Shown: piece by piece, positions 24,283 through 36,448 of the stretch | Numbering within the stretch: position 1 is the first letter of the stretch | How the letters are laid out: the number at the start of each line of letters is the position of its first letter | Assembly (NCBI GenBank): GCA_037974665.1 | Contig: CM075768.1 | Span: forward strand, 66,553,816 to 66,617,815 | Direction of reading: 5' to 3' | Length of the DNA stretch: 64,000 bases | Origin: Ehretia macrophylla | Taxonomy: Eukaryota; Streptophyta; Magnoliopsida; Boraginales; Ehretiaceae | Program-made: the position numbers and the translations under genes | The notes under the pieces: generated by a model | Database searches by the model: none | Seen by the model: the letters and a program-made list of their open reading frames with translations, nothing else | Told to the model about the DNA's origin: nothing

Positions 24283-24841
24283 CCTGTTCAATTTTTTTTC
24301 CTCCGGTTAGGGTTGCCAAGATACTTTATCCCCCACATTTCTATTATCGAATCCCACGGTACCTGGGGCAAGACAACTTCGCTTCACGTGGAGGCTCGGC
24401 CAGCAAACCTATGGCGTAGGTCTTGTAACCAGGTCTCCTTCGCTCTGGTGACCATAACTTTTGATCCGTAAGGAGTTACGTGGCGCACATCATACCGTTG
24501 GAAAGCTCTCCGAGAACACTACGACGGGGGCAGCCAGCTTGCTCGTTATGCCCTTTTTTGTAACACAAAATCAAACATTTTCAACAGTTTCGGGTCGCTT
24601 TTCTTTTTTAGCTCTGCTTTTCCATCTCGGATCGTACGTCGTGAGCTGTTAAAAGGACGACAACCTTACTCACGGGACATTAGAGGGCCCTACAACGCGT
24701 CGATATCTCGTCTTGCGAGGATGGAGGGTTGTTGAAGCGGATGGCTTGTCGTTAAGCCCATTGGGCCTTCTGAATGGGCCATCTCTCTAGGCTGGGATAG
24801 TGAACCGTTAACACATAAAGGAATTGTGCCCCCAACATGAC

Positions 24842-24960
24842 TGGTGCGATCATACCAGCACTAATGCACCGAATCCCATCAGAACTCCAAAGTTAAGCGT
24901 GCTTGGGCGAGAGTAGTCCTAGGATGGGTGACCCCCTGGGAAGCCCTCGTGTTCCACCCC
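24842..24960 (+). rRNA. 5S rRNA: 5S rRNA gene U37, internal promoter intact
   Basis: Changes: G1T, G31A, G48A, A77C, T103C, G113C. Box A, IE and box C match the consensus, but both ends of the terminal stem are altered. Confidence 0.95.
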
Positions 24961-25519
24961 CCTTTTCAATTTTTTTTGCTCCAGTTAGGGTTGCCAAGAT
25001 ACTTTATCCACCACATTTCTATTATCGAATCCCACGGCACCTTGTGCAAGACGACTTCGCTTCACGTGGAGGCTGGGCCAGCAAACCTATGGCGTAGGAC
25101 TTGTAACCAGGTCTCCTTCGCTCTAGTGACCATAACTTTTGATCCGTAAGGAGTTACGTGGCGTACAGCATACCGTTGGAAAGCTCTCCGAGAGCTCTAC
25201 GATGGGGGCAGCCAACTTGCTTTTTATGCCCTTTTTTGTAACCCAAAATCGAACATTTTCAACAGTTTTGTGCCATTTTTCTTTTTTAGCTCTGCTTTTC
25301 CATCTTGGATCGTACGTCGTGAGCTGTTAAATGGACAACAACCTTACTCACGGGACATTAGAGGGCCCTACAATGCGTCGATATCTCGTCTTGCGAGGAT
25401 GGAGGGTTGCTGAAGCGGATGGGCTGTCGTTAAGCCTATTGGGCCTTCTGAATGGGCCATCTCTGTAGGCTGGGACTGTGAACCGTTAACACATAAAGGA
25501 ATTGTGTCCTCAACATGCC

Positions 25520-25638
25520 GGGTGCGATCATACCAGCACTAATGCACCGGATCCCATCAGAACTCCGAAGTTAAGCGTGCTTAGGCGAGAGTAGTACCAG
25601 GATGGGTGACCCCTTGGGAAGTGCTCGTATTGTACTCC
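25520..25638 (+). rRNA. 5S rRNA: 5S rRNA gene U38
   Basis: Changes: G64A, T79C, C95T, C104G, G110A, C114T, C117T. Confidence 0.94.
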
Positions 25639-26197
25639 CGTTTTCAATTTCTTTTGGTCCGGTTAGGGTTGTCAAGATACTTTATCGACCATATTTCTAT
25701 TATCGAATCCCATGGCACATTGGGCAAGACAACTTCGCTTCACGTGGAGGCTAGGCCAGCAAACCGAGGGCGTAGGGCTTGCGACCAGGTCTCCTTCGCT
25801 CCGGTGCCCATAACTTTTGATCTGTAAGGAGTTACGCGGTGCACAACATACCGTTGGAAAGCTCTCTGAGATCTCTACGACAAGGGTAGCCAGCTTGCTG
25901 ACTATTCCCTTTTTTGGAGCCCAAAATCGAACATTTTCATCAGTTTTGGGCCACTTTTCTTTTTTAGCTCTATTTTTCGGTCCCGGATCGAACATCGTGA
26001 GCTGTTAAAAGCACGACAACCTTACTCGTAGGACATTAGAGGACCCTACAACGCGTTGATATCTCATCTTGCGAGGATGATGGGTTGTTGAAACGGATGG
26101 GTTGTCGTTAAGCCCATTGGGCCTTCTGAATGGGCCATCTCTCTAGGTTGGGACTGTGAACCATTAACACATAAAGGAATTGTGCCATCAACATGAC

Positions 26198-26316
26198 GTG
26201 TACGATCATACCAGCACTAATGCACTGGATCCCATCAGAACTCCGAAGTTAAGCGTGCTTAGGCGAGAGTAGTACTTGGATGGGTGACCCCCTGGGAAGT
26301 CCTCGTATTGTACCCC
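26198..26316 (+). rRNA. 5S rRNA: 5S rRNA gene U39
   Basis: Changes: G2T, G5A, C29T, G64A, A80T, G110A, C114T. G5A with C114T would give an A-U pair in the terminal stem where other G5A copies have a mismatch. Confidence 0.94.
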
Positions 26317-26873
26317 CCTTTTCAATTTTTTTTCCTCCGGTTAGGGTTGCCAAGATACTTTATCCACCACATTTCTATTATCGAATCCCATGGTACCTTG
26401 GGCAAGACAATTTCCCATCACGTGGAGGATGGGCCTGCAAACCGAGGGCATAGGGCTTGTGACCAGGTCTCTGTCGCTCCGGTGCCAATAACTTTTGATC
26501 CGTAAGGAGTTACGCTACGCACACTATACCATTGGAAAGCTCTTTAAGAGCTCTACGACGAGGGCAGCAAGCTTGCTTGCTTTGCCATTTTTGGAGCCCA
26601 AAATCGAAAGTTTTCATCAGTTTCGGTCCATTTTCTTTTTTAGCTATGTTTTTTCGTCCCGGATTGTACGTCGTGAGCGGTTAAAAGGACGACAACCTAA
26701 CTCACGGGGCATTAGAGTGCCCTACAATGCGTGGATATCTCGTATTGTGAGGATGTTGGGTTGTTGAAGTGGATGGGTTGTCGTTAAGCCCATTGGGCCT
26801 TCTGAATGGGCCATCTCTCTAGGCTGGGACTGTGAACCGTTAACACATAAAGGAATTGTGTGATCAACGTGAC

Positions 26874-26992
26874 GGGTGCGATCATACCAGCACTAATGCT
26901 CCGGATCCCATCAGAACTCCAAAGTTAAGCGTGCTTGGGCGAGAGTAGTACTAGGATGGGTGACCCCTTGGGAAGTCCACGTGTTGCACCCC
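26874..26992 (+). rRNA. 5S rRNA: 5S rRNA gene U40
   Basis: Changes: A27T, G48A, C95T, T106A. Box A and IE are intact. The spacer behind it is nearly the same as that of U53. Confidence 0.95.
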
Positions 26993-27551
26993 CCTTTTCA
27001 AATTTTTTTGCTCCTGTTAGTGTTGCCAAGATACTCTATCCACCACATTTCTATTATCGAATCCCACGGCACCTTGGGCAAGACAACTTCGCTTCATGTG
27101 GAGGCTGGGCTAGCAAACCTAGGGCGTAGGGCTTGTGACCCGGTCTCCTTTGCTCCGGTGCCCATAACTTTTGATCCGTAAGAATTTTCGCGGTGCACAG
27201 CATACCGTTGGAAAGCTCTCCGAGAGCTCTACTATGGGGGCAGCCAGCTTGCTCGCTATGCCCTTTTTTGGAACCCACAATTGAACATTTTCAAAAGTTT
27301 CAGGCCACTTTTCTTTTTTAGCTCTATTTTTCCATCTCGGATCATACGTCGTGAGTTGTTAAAAGGACGACAACCATACTAACGGGACAATAGAGGGCCC
27401 TACAACGCATCTATATCTCGCCTTGCGAGGATGTAGGGTTGTTGAAACGGATGGGTTGTCGTTAAGCCCATTGGGCCTTCTGAATGGGTCATCTCTCTAG
27501 GCTAGGATTGTGAACTGTTAACACATAAAGGAATTGTGCCCTCAACATGAC

Positions 27552-27669
27552 TGGTGCGATCATACTGGCACTAGTGCACCGGTCCCATCAGAACTCCGAA
27601 GTTAAAAGTGCTTAGGCGAGAGTAGTATTAGGATGGGTGACCCCCTAGGAAGTCCTCGTATTGTACCCC
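27552..27669 (+). pseudogene. 5S rRNA: 5S rRNA gene U41, 1-bp deletion
   Basis: Lacks A32 in the CGGATCCC stretch. Other changes: G1T, C15T, A16G, A23G, G56A, C57A, G64A, C78T, G97A, G110A, C114T. The deletion and most changes are shared with U54, 13 units away. Three changes fall in box A. Confidence 0.9.
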
Positions 27670-28224
27670 CTTTTTCAATTTTTTTTCCTCCGGTTAAGGT
27701 TGCCAAGATACTTTATCCACCACATTTCTATTATCGAATACCAGCACCTTGGGCAAGACAACTTCAAATCACGTGGAGGATGGGCCCGCAAACCGAGGGC
27801 GTAGGGCTTGTGACCGGGTCTCCGTCATTTCGGTGCCCATAACTTTTGAGCCGTAAGGAGTTACACCGTGCACAGCATACCATAGGAAAGCTCTTCAAGA
27901 GCTCTACAACGGGGGCAGCAAGCTTGCTTGCTTTCCCCATTTTGGAGCCCAAAATCGAAAGTTTTCATCAATTTCGGGCCACTTTTCTAATTTTCCTCTG
28001 TTATTCCATCCCGTAACTTACGTCGTGAGCTGTTAAAAGGGTGACAACTTTACTCACTGGACATTTGAGGGTCCTACAACGCATCGATATCTCGTCTTGC
28101 GAGGATGCTGTGTTGTTGAAGTGGATGGGTTATCGTTAAGCCCATTGGGCTTCTGAATGGGCCATCTCTCTAGGATGGGACTGTGAACCGTTAACACATA
28201 AAGAATTTGTGCGATCAACATGAC

Positions 28225-28343
28225 GGGTGCGATCATACCAGCACTAATGCAACAGATCCCATCAGAACTCCGAAGTTAAGCGTGCTTGGGTGAGAGTAGT
28301 ACTAGGATGGGTGACCCCCTAGGAAGTCCTCGTGTTGCACCCC
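28225..28343 (+). rRNA. 5S rRNA: 5S rRNA gene U42
   Basis: Changes: C28A, G30A, C67T (IE), G97A. Its spacer (GCACCGG, ATCGAACAC) is close to that of U44. Confidence 0.95.
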
Positions 28344-28902
28344 CCTTTTCAATTTTTTTTGCACCGGTTAGGGTTGTCAAGATACTTTATCGAACACATT
28401 TCTATTATCGAATCCGATCGAACCTTGGGCAAGACACCTTCGCTTCACATGGAGGCGGGGCCAGCGAACGGAGGGCGTAGGGCTTGTGACCAGGTCTCCT
28501 TCAATCCGGTGCCCATAACTTTTGATCCGTAAGGAGTTACACGGCGCACAGCATACCGTTGGAAAGCTCTCCGAGAGCTCTACGACAGGGGCAGCCAGCT
28601 AGCTCGCTATACCCTTTTTTTGAGCCCAAAATCCAACATTTTCATCAGTTTTGGGCCACTTTTCTTTTTTAGCTCTGTTTTTCCGTATCGGATCGTACGT
28701 CGTGAGCAGTTAAAAGGACAACAACCTTACTCACGGGACATTAAAGGGCCCTACAACTCGTCGATATCTCGTCTTGAGAGGATGCTAGGTTGTTGAAGCG
28801 GATGGGTTGTCGATAAGCCTTTTGTGCCTTTTGAATGGGCCATGGCTCTAGGCAGGGACTGTGAACCATCTACACATAAAGAAATTGTGCCCTTAACATG
28901 AC

Positions 28903-29021
28903 AGGTGGGATCATACCAGTACTAATGCACCGGATCCCATCAGAACTTCGAAGTTAACCGTGCTTGGATGATGGTAGCACTAGGATGGGTGACCCCGTGG
29001 GAATTCCTCGTGTTGCAGCCC
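28903..29021 (+). rRNA. 5S rRNA: 5S rRNA gene U43, diverged
   Basis: Changes: G1A, C6G, C18T, C46T, G56C, G66A, C67T, G70T, A71G, T76C, C95G, G102T, C116G. The IE reads GATGGT instead of GAGAGT, a form shared with U45 and U47. Confidence 0.91.
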
Positions 29022-29562
29022 CATTTTCAATTTTTTTCCCCCGGTTGGTGTTGCCGAGATACTTTATCCACCATATTTCTACTATCGAATCCCATGGCAC
29101 CTTGGGCAAGACAACTTCGCTTCACGTGGCGGCTGGGCCAGCAAACCGAGGGTGTAGGGCTTGTGACCAGGTCTCCGTCACTCCGGTGCCCATAACTTTT
29201 GATCCATAAGGAGTAACACGGCGCACAGCATACCATTGAAAAGCTCTCCGAGAGCTCTACGGCAGGGGCAGCTAGCTTGCTCGTTATACCCTTTTTGGAG
29301 CCCAAAATTGATCATTTTCGTCAATTTCGGGCCACTTTTTAATTTAGCTCTGTTTTTCCGTCGCGTATCATACGTCGTGAGTTGTTAAAAGGACGACAAC
29401 CTTGCCGCGGGACTTTAGAGGGCCCTACAACGCATCGATATCTTGTCTTGCGAGGATGCTGGGTTGTTAAAGCGGATGGGTTGTCGTTAAGCCCATTGGG
29501 CTTCTGAATGGGCCATCTCTCTAGGCTGGGATAGTGAACCGTTAACACATAAAGGAATTGTG

Positions 29563-29674
29563 ATCATACCAGCACTAATGCAACGGATCCCATCAGAACT
29601 CCGAAGTTAAGCGTGCTTGGGTGAGAGTAGTACTATGATGGGTGACCCCCTAGGAAGTCCTCGTGTTGTACCCC
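29563..29674 (+). pseudogene. 5S rRNA: 5S rRNA gene U44, 5'-truncated
   Basis: AAAGGAATTGTG is joined straight to ATCATACC, so gene positions 1-7 and the 13 bases before them are missing. The 5' strand of the terminal stem and the -1 C are gone; the ATAAA element is now about 20 bp too close. Other changes: C28A, C67T, G81T, G97A, C114T. Box A is intact. Confidence 0.93.
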
Positions 29675-30233
29675 CCTTTTCAATTTTTTTTGCACCGGTT
29701 AGGGTTGTCAAGATACTTTATCGAACACATTTCTATTATCGAATCCCACGGAACCTTGGGCAAGACAACTTCGCTTCACATGGAGGCTGGGCCAGCAATC
29801 CTAGGGCATAGGGCTTGTTACCAGGTGTCCGTCGCTCCGGTGCCCATAACTTTTGATCCGTAAGGAGTTACGCGGCGCACAACATACCGTTGGAAAGCTC
29901 TCTGAGAGCTCTAATATGGGGCAGCAAGCTTGGTTGGCAAAGCCTATTTTTGGAGACCAAAATCGAACATTTTCATCAATTTCGGGCCACTTTTCTTTTT
30001 TAGCTCTGTTTTTCCGTACCGGATCGTACGTCGTGAACTGTTAAAAGGACGACAACCTTACTCACGGGACATTAAAGGGCCCTACAACTCGTCGATATCT
30101 TGTCTTGCGAGGATGCTAGGTTGTTGAAGCGGATGGGTTGTCGTTAAGCCAATTGCGCCTTCTGAATGGTCCATCTCTCTAGGCTGGGACTGTGAACCGT
30201 CAACACATAAAGAAATTGTGCCCTGAACATGAC

Positions 30234-30352
30234 GGGTGCGATCATACCAGCACTAATGCACCGGATCCCATCAGAACTTCGAAGTTAAGCGTGCTTGGAC
30301 GATGGTAGTACTAGGATGGGTGACCCCGTGGGAAGTCCTCGTATTGTACCCC
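30234..30352 (+). rRNA. 5S rRNA: 5S rRNA gene U45
   Basis: Changes: C46T, G66A, G70T, A71G, C95G, G110A, C114T. Carries the GATGGT form of the IE. Confidence 0.94.
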
Positions 30353-30908
30353 CCTTTTCAATTTTTTTTCCTCCGATTAGGGTTGCCAAGATACTTTATC
30401 CACCACATTTCTATTATCGAATCCCACGGCACCTTGGGCAAGACAATTTCGCATCACGTGGAGGATGGTCCCACAAACCGAGGGCATAGGGCTTGTGACC
30501 AGGTCTCCGTCGCTCTGGTGCCCATAACTTTTGATCCGTAAGGAGTTACGTGACACACATCATACCATTGGAAAGCTCTTCAAGAGCTCTACGACGGGGT
30601 AGCAAGCTTGCTTGCTGTGCCATTTTTGGAGCTCAAAATCGAAAGTTTTCATCAGTTTCGATCCACTTTTCTAATTTTGCTCTATTATTCCGTCCCGTAT
30701 CGTACGTCGTGAGCTGTTAAAAGGATGACAACTTTACTCGTGGGACATTAGAGGGCCCTGCTACGCGCCGATATCTCATCTTTAGAGGATGCTGGGTTGT
30801 TGAAGCAGATGGGTTGTCGTTAAGCCCATTGGGCTTCTGAATGGGCCATCTCTCTAGGCTGCGACTGTGAACCGTTAACAAATAAAGGAATTGTGCGATC
30901 AACATGAC

Positions 30909-31027
30909 GGGTGCGATCATACCTGCACTAATGCAACAGATCCCATCAGAACTCCGAAGTTAAGCATTCTTGGGCGAGAGTAGTACTAGGATGGGTGACC
31001 CCCTGGGAAGTCCTCGTGTTTCACCCC
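30909..31027 (+). rRNA. 5S rRNA: 5S rRNA gene U46
   Basis: Changes: A16T, C28A, G30A, G58A, G60T, G113T. Box A has two changes; IE and box C are intact. Confidence 0.94.
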
Positions 31028-31589
31028 CATTTTCAATTTTTTTGCTCCGGTTAGGGTTGTCGAGATACTTTATCGACCACATATCTATTATCGAATCCCA
31101 CGGTACCTCGGGCAAGACAACTTCGCTTCACGTGGAGGCTGGCCCAGCAAACTGAGGGCATAGGGCTTGTGACCAGGTATCCTTCGCTCCGGTGCCCATA
31201 ACTTTTGATCCGTAAGGAGTTACGCGGCGCACAGCAAACCGTTGGAAAGCTCTCCGAGAGCTCTACGACATGAGCAGCTAGTACGCTTGCTCACTATGCC
31301 CTTTTTTGGAGCCTAAAATCGAACGTTTTCATCAATTTCGGGCCACTTTTCTTTTTTAGCTCTGTTTTTCCGTCCCGGATGGTACGTCGTGAGCTTTTAA
31401 AAGGACGACAACCTTACTCACGGGACATTAAAGGGCCCTACAACTCGTCGATATGTCGTCTTGAGAGGATGCTAGGTTGTTGAAGCGGATGGGTTGTCAT
31501 TAAGCCAATTGCGCCTTCTAAATGGGCCATCTCTCTAGGCTGGGACTGTGAACCGTCAACAGATAAAGAACTTGTGCCCTCAACATGAC

Positions 31590-31708
31590 GGGTGCGATCA
31601 TACCAGCACTAATGCACCGGATCCCATCAGAACTTCGAAGTTAAGCGTGCTTGGACGATGGTAGTACTAGGATGGGTGTCCCCGTGGGAATTCCTCGTGT
31701 TGTACCCC
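31590..31708 (+). rRNA. 5S rRNA: 5S rRNA gene U47
   Basis: Changes: C46T, G66A, G70T, A71G, A90T, C95G, G102T, C114T. Third copy with the GATGGT IE; G102T is shared with U43. Confidence 0.93.
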
Positions 31709-32265
31709 ATTTTCAAATTTTTTTCCTCCGATTGGGGTTGCCCAGATACTTTATCCATCACATTTCTATTATCGAATCCCACGGCACCTTGGGCAAGACA
31801 ACTTCGCTTCACGTGGCGGCTGGCCCAGCAAACCGAGGGCGTAGGGCTTGTGACCAGGTCTCATTTGCTCCGGTGCCCATAACTTTTGATCCATAAGAAG
31901 TTATGTAGCGCACAGCATACCATTGGAAAGCTCTCTGAGAGCTCTACGGCAGGGGCTGCTGGCTTGCTCGCTATGCCTTTTTTGGAGCCCAAAATTGATC
32001 ATTTTCGTCAGTTTCGGTCCACTTTTCTGATTTAGCTCTATTTTTCTGTCCCGTATCATACGTCGTCAGCTGTTAAAAGCACGCCAACCTAACTCGCGGG
32101 ACATTTGAGGGCCCTACAACGCGTCGATATCTCGTCTTACGAGGATGTTGGGTTGTTTAAGCGGATGTGTTGTCGTTAAGCCCATTGGGCCTTCTGAATG
32201 GGCCATCTCTCTAGGCTGCGACTGTGAACCGTTAACACATAAAGGAATTGTGCGATCAACATGAC

Positions 32266-32378
32266 AGGTGCGATCATACCAGCACTAATGCACCGCATCC
32301 TATCAGAACTCCGAAGGTAAGCGTGCTTGGGGGAGAGTAGCACTATGATGGGTGGGCCCCTTCCTCGTGTTGCACCCC
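32266..32378 (+). pseudogene. 5S rRNA: 5S rRNA gene U48, 6-bp deletion in box C region
   Basis: GGTGGGCCCCTTCCTCG at 32351-32367 replaces the usual GGTGACCCCCTGGGAAGTCCTCG, a net loss of 6 bp that removes the box C hairpin 3' strand. Other changes: G1A, G31C, C36T, T52G, C67G, T76C, G81T. Very probably inactive. Confidence 0.92.
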
Positions 32379-32936
32379 CCTTTTCAATTTTTTTTTCTCC
32401 GGTTAGGGTTGCCAAGATACTTTACCCACCACATTTCTATTCTCGAATCCCCCGGCACCATGGCCAAGACAACTTCGCTTCACGTGGAGGCTGGGCCAGC
32501 AAACCGAGGACGTAGGGCTTGTGACAATGTCTCATTCGTTCCTGTGCCCATAACTTTTGATCCATATGGAATTACACGGCGCACGGAATACCATTGGAAA
32601 GCTCTCCGAGAGCTCTACGACCGGGGCAGCCAACTTGCTCGCTATGCCCATTTTGGAGCTTAAAATCGAACGTTTTCATCAGTTTCGGGCCACTTGTCTA
32701 GTTTAGCTCTGTTTTTTCATCACGAATCGTACGTCGTGAGCTGTTAAAAGGACGACAACCTTACTCGCGGGACACTAGAGGACCCTACAACGCGTCGACA
32801 TCTCGTCTTGCGAGGATGCTAGGTTGTTGAAGCGGATGGGTTTTCGTTAAGCCCATTAGGCCTTCTGAGTGGGCCATCTCTCAAGGCTGGGACTGTGAAC
32901 CATTAACACATAAAGGAATTGTGCCTCCAACATGAC

Positions 32937-33055
32937 GGGTGCGATCATATCAGCACTAATGCACCGGATCACATCAGAACTCCGAAGTTAAGCGTGCTTG
33001 GGCCAGAGTAGTACTAGGATAGGTGACCCCCTGGGATGTCCTCGTGTTGCACCCC
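32937..33055 (+). rRNA. 5S rRNA: 5S rRNA gene U49
   Basis: Changes: C14T, C35A, G68C, G85A, A101T. Its spacer is nearly the same as that of U50 and carries GTGCCAGCAAACAGGGGGCG, found again in U54. Confidence 0.94.
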
Positions 33056-33614
33056 CCTTTTTAATTTTTTTTCCTCCGGTTAGGATTGCCAAGATTCTTT
33101 ATACGCCACATTTCTTTTATCGAATCCCACGGCACCTTGGGCAAGACAACTTCGCTTCACGTGGAGGCTGTGCCAGCAAACAGGGGGCGTAGGGCTTGTG
33201 ACCAGGTCTTCGTTGCTCTGGTGCCCATAACTTTTGATCTGTAAGGAGTTACGCAGCGGACAGCATACCGTTGGAAAGCTTTCCGAGAGCTCTACGATAG
33301 GGGCAGCCAGCTTGCTTGCTATGCCATATTTTGGAGCCCAAAATCGAACGCTTTCATCCGTTTCGGACCGCTTTTCTTTTTTAGCTCTGGTTTTCCATCC
33401 CGGATCGTACGTTGTGAGCTGTTAAAAGGACGACAACCTTACTCACGGGACATTAGAGGGCCCTACAACTCGTTGATATCTCCTCTTGCGAGGATGCAGG
33501 GTTGTTGAAACGGATGGGTTGTTGTTAAGCCTATTGGGCCTTCTGAATGGGCCATCTCTCAAGGCTGGGACAGTGAAGCATTAACACATAGAGGAATTGT
33601 GTCATCAACATGAC

Positions 33615-33733
33615 GGGTGCGATCATACCAGCACTAATGCACCGGATCCCATCAGAACTCCGAAGTTAAGCGTGCTTGGGCGGGAGTAGTACTAGGATGG
33701 GTGACCCCCTAGGAAGTCCTCGTGTTGCACTAC
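33615..33733 (+). rRNA. 5S rRNA: 5S rRNA gene U50
   Basis: Changes: A69G (IE), G97A, C117T, C118A. Positions 1-68 match the consensus. Confidence 0.95.
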
Positions 33734-34291
33734 CCTTTTCAATTTTTTTCCTCCGGTTAGGGTTGCCAAGATACTTTATCCACCATATTTCTATTATCGA
33801 ATCCCACGGCACCTTGGGCAAGACAACTTCGCTTCACATAGAGGCTGGGCCCGCAAAACGAGGGCATAGGGCTTGTGACCATGTCTTCGTTGCTCTGGTG
33901 CCCATAACTTTTGATCTGTAAGGAGTTACGTGGCGCACAGCATACCGTTGGAAAGCTTTCTGAGAGCTCTACGACAGGGGCAGCCAGCTTGCTCGCTATG
34001 CCATATTTTGGAGCCCAAAATCGAACGCTTTCATCCGTTTCGGACCGCTTTTCTTTTTTAGCTCTGGTTTTCCATCCCGGATCGTACGTCGTGAGCTGTT
34101 AAAAGGACGACAACCTTACTCACGGGACATTAGAGTGCCCTACACCTCGTCGATATCTCCTCTTGCGAGGATGCAGGGTTGTTGAAACGGATGGGTTGTT
34201 GTTAAGCCTATTGGGCCTTCTGAATGGGCCATCTCTCAAGGCTGGGACAGTGAACCATTAACACATAGAGGAATTGTGTCATCAACATGAT

Positions 34292-34414
34292 GGGTGCGAT
34301 CATACCGGCACTAATGCACCGGATTCCATCAGAACTCCGAAGTTAAGCGTGCTTGGGCGGGAGTAGTACTAGGATAGGTGACCCACCCCCTAGGAAGTCG
34401 TCGTGTTGCACCCC
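34292..34414 (+). pseudogene. 5S rRNA: 5S rRNA gene U51, 4-bp insertion in box C
   Basis: GTGACCCACCCCCTAGG replaces GTGACCCCCTGGG near 34378-34394, adding four bases and making the gene 123 bp. Other changes: A16G, C34T, A69G, G85A, G97A, C105G. The insertion looks like a local ACCC duplication. Confidence 0.9.
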
Positions 34415-34972
34415 CCTTTTCAATTTTTTTTCCTCCGGTTAGGGTTGCCAAGATACTTTATCCACAATATTTCTATTATCGAATCCCACGGCACCTTGGG
34501 CAAGACAACTTCGCTTCACGTGGAGGCTGGCCCTGCAAACCGAGGGCGTAGGGCTTGTGACAAGGTCTCCGTCGCTCTGGTGCCCATAACTTTTGATCCG
34601 TAAGGAGTTACGTGGTGCACATCATACCGTTGGAAAGCTCTCCGAGAGCTCTACGACGGGGGCAGCTAGCTTGCTCGTTGTGCCCTTTTTGGTGCCCAAA
34701 ATCAAAGGTTTTCATCAGTTTCGGGTCACTTTTCTAATTTAGCTATTTTTTTTCGTCCTGGATCGTACGTCGTGAGCTGTTAAAAGGACAACAACCTTAC
34801 TCACGGGACATTAGAGGACCCTACAACGCGTCGGTATCTCGTCTTGTGAGGCTGCTAGGCTGAGGAAGCGGATAGGTTGTCGTTAAGCCCATTGGGCCTT
34901 CTGAATGGGCCATCTCTCTTGGCTGGGACTGTGAATCGTTAACACAAAAAGGTTTTGCATGATCAACGTGAC

Positions 34973-35091
34973 GGGTGCGATCATACTAGCACTAATGCAC
35001 AGGATACCATCAGAACTCCGAAGTTAAACGTGCTTGGCCGAGAGTAGTACTAGGATGGGTGACCCCCTGGGATGTCCTCGTGTTGCACCCC
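34973..35091 (+). rRNA. 5S rRNA: 5S rRNA gene U52
   Basis: Changes: C15T, C29A, C34A, G56A, G66C, A101T. IE and box C are intact. Preceded by an altered promoter region (GGTTTTGCATGATCAAC). Confidence 0.93.
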
Positions 35092-35652
35092 CCTTTTCAA
35101 TTTTTTTTTTGACCCAGTTAGTGTTGCCAAGATGCTTTATCCACCACATTTCTATTATTGAATCCCACGGCCCCATGGGCAAGACAACTTCGCTTCATGT
35201 GGAGGCTGGGCTAGCAAACCTAGGGCGTAGGGCTTGTGACCCGGTCTCCTTTACTCCGGTGCCCATAACTTTTGATCCGTAAGATGTTACGCGGTGCACA
35301 GCATACCGTTGGAAAGCTCTCCGAGAGCTCTACTACGGGGGCAGCCAGCTTGCTCGCTATGCCCTTTTTTGGAACCCACAATTGAACATTTTCAACAGTT
35401 TTGGGCCACTTTTCTTTTTTTGCTCTATTTTTCTGTCTCGGATCATACGTCGTGAGCTGTTAAAAGGACGACAACCATACTAACGGGACAATAGAGGGCC
35501 CTACAATGCATCTATATCTCGCCTTGCGAGGATGTAGGGTTGTTGAAGCGGATGGGTTGTCGTTAAGCCCATTGGGCCTTCTGAATGGGCCAACTCTCTA
35601 AGTTGGGACTGTGAACCGTTAACACATAAAGGAATTGTGCAATCAACGTGAC

Positions 35653-35771
35653 GGGTGCGATCATACCAGCACTAATGCACCGGATTCCATCAGAATTCCG
35701 AAGTTAAGCGTCCTTGGGCGAGAGTAGTACTAGGATGGGTGACCCCCTGGGAAGTCCATTTGTTGCACCCC
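35653..35771 (+). rRNA. 5S rRNA: 5S rRNA gene U53
   Basis: Changes: C34T, C44T, G60C, T106A, C107T, G108T. IE and box C are intact. Confidence 0.94.
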
Positions 35772-36330
35772 ACTTTTCAATTTTTTTTGCTCCGGTTAGT
35801 GTTGCCAAGATACTCTATCCACCACATTTCTATTATCGAATCCCACGGCACCATGGGCAAGACAACTTCGCTTCATGTGGAGGCTGGGCTAGCAAACCTA
35901 GGGCGTAGGGCTTGTGACCCGGTCTCCTTTACTCCGGTGCCCATAACTTTTGATCCGTAAGATGTTACGCAGTGCACAGCATACCGTTGGAAAGCTCTCC
36001 GAGAGCTCTACTACGGGGGCAGCCAGCTTGCTCGCTATGCCCTTTTTTGGAACCCACAATTGAACATTTTCAACAGTTTCGGGCCACTTTTCTTTTTTAG
36101 CTCTATTTTTCCGTCTCGGATCATATGTCGTGAGCTGTTAAAAGGACGACAACCATACTAACGGGACAATAGAGGGCCCTACAACGCATCTATATCTCGC
36201 CTTGCGAGGATGTAGGGTTGTTGAAATGGATGGGTTGTCGTTAAGCCCATTGGGCCTTCTGAATGGGCCATCTCTCTAGGCTAGGATTGGGAACTGTTAA
36301 CACATAAAGGAATTGTGCCCTCAACATGAC

Positions 36331-36448
36331 TGGTGCGATCATACCGGCACTAGTGCACCGGTCCCATCAGAACTCCGAAGTTAAGCGTGCTTAGGCGAGA
36401 GTAGTATTAGGATGGGTGACCCCCTAGGAAGTCCTCGTATTGTACCCC
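36331..36448 (+). pseudogene. 5S rRNA: 5S rRNA gene U54, 1-bp deletion
   Basis: Lacks A32, like U41. Other changes: G1T, A16G, A23G, G64A, C78T, G97A, G110A, C114T. The spacer behind it is a mosaic of three unit types. Confidence 0.9.
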
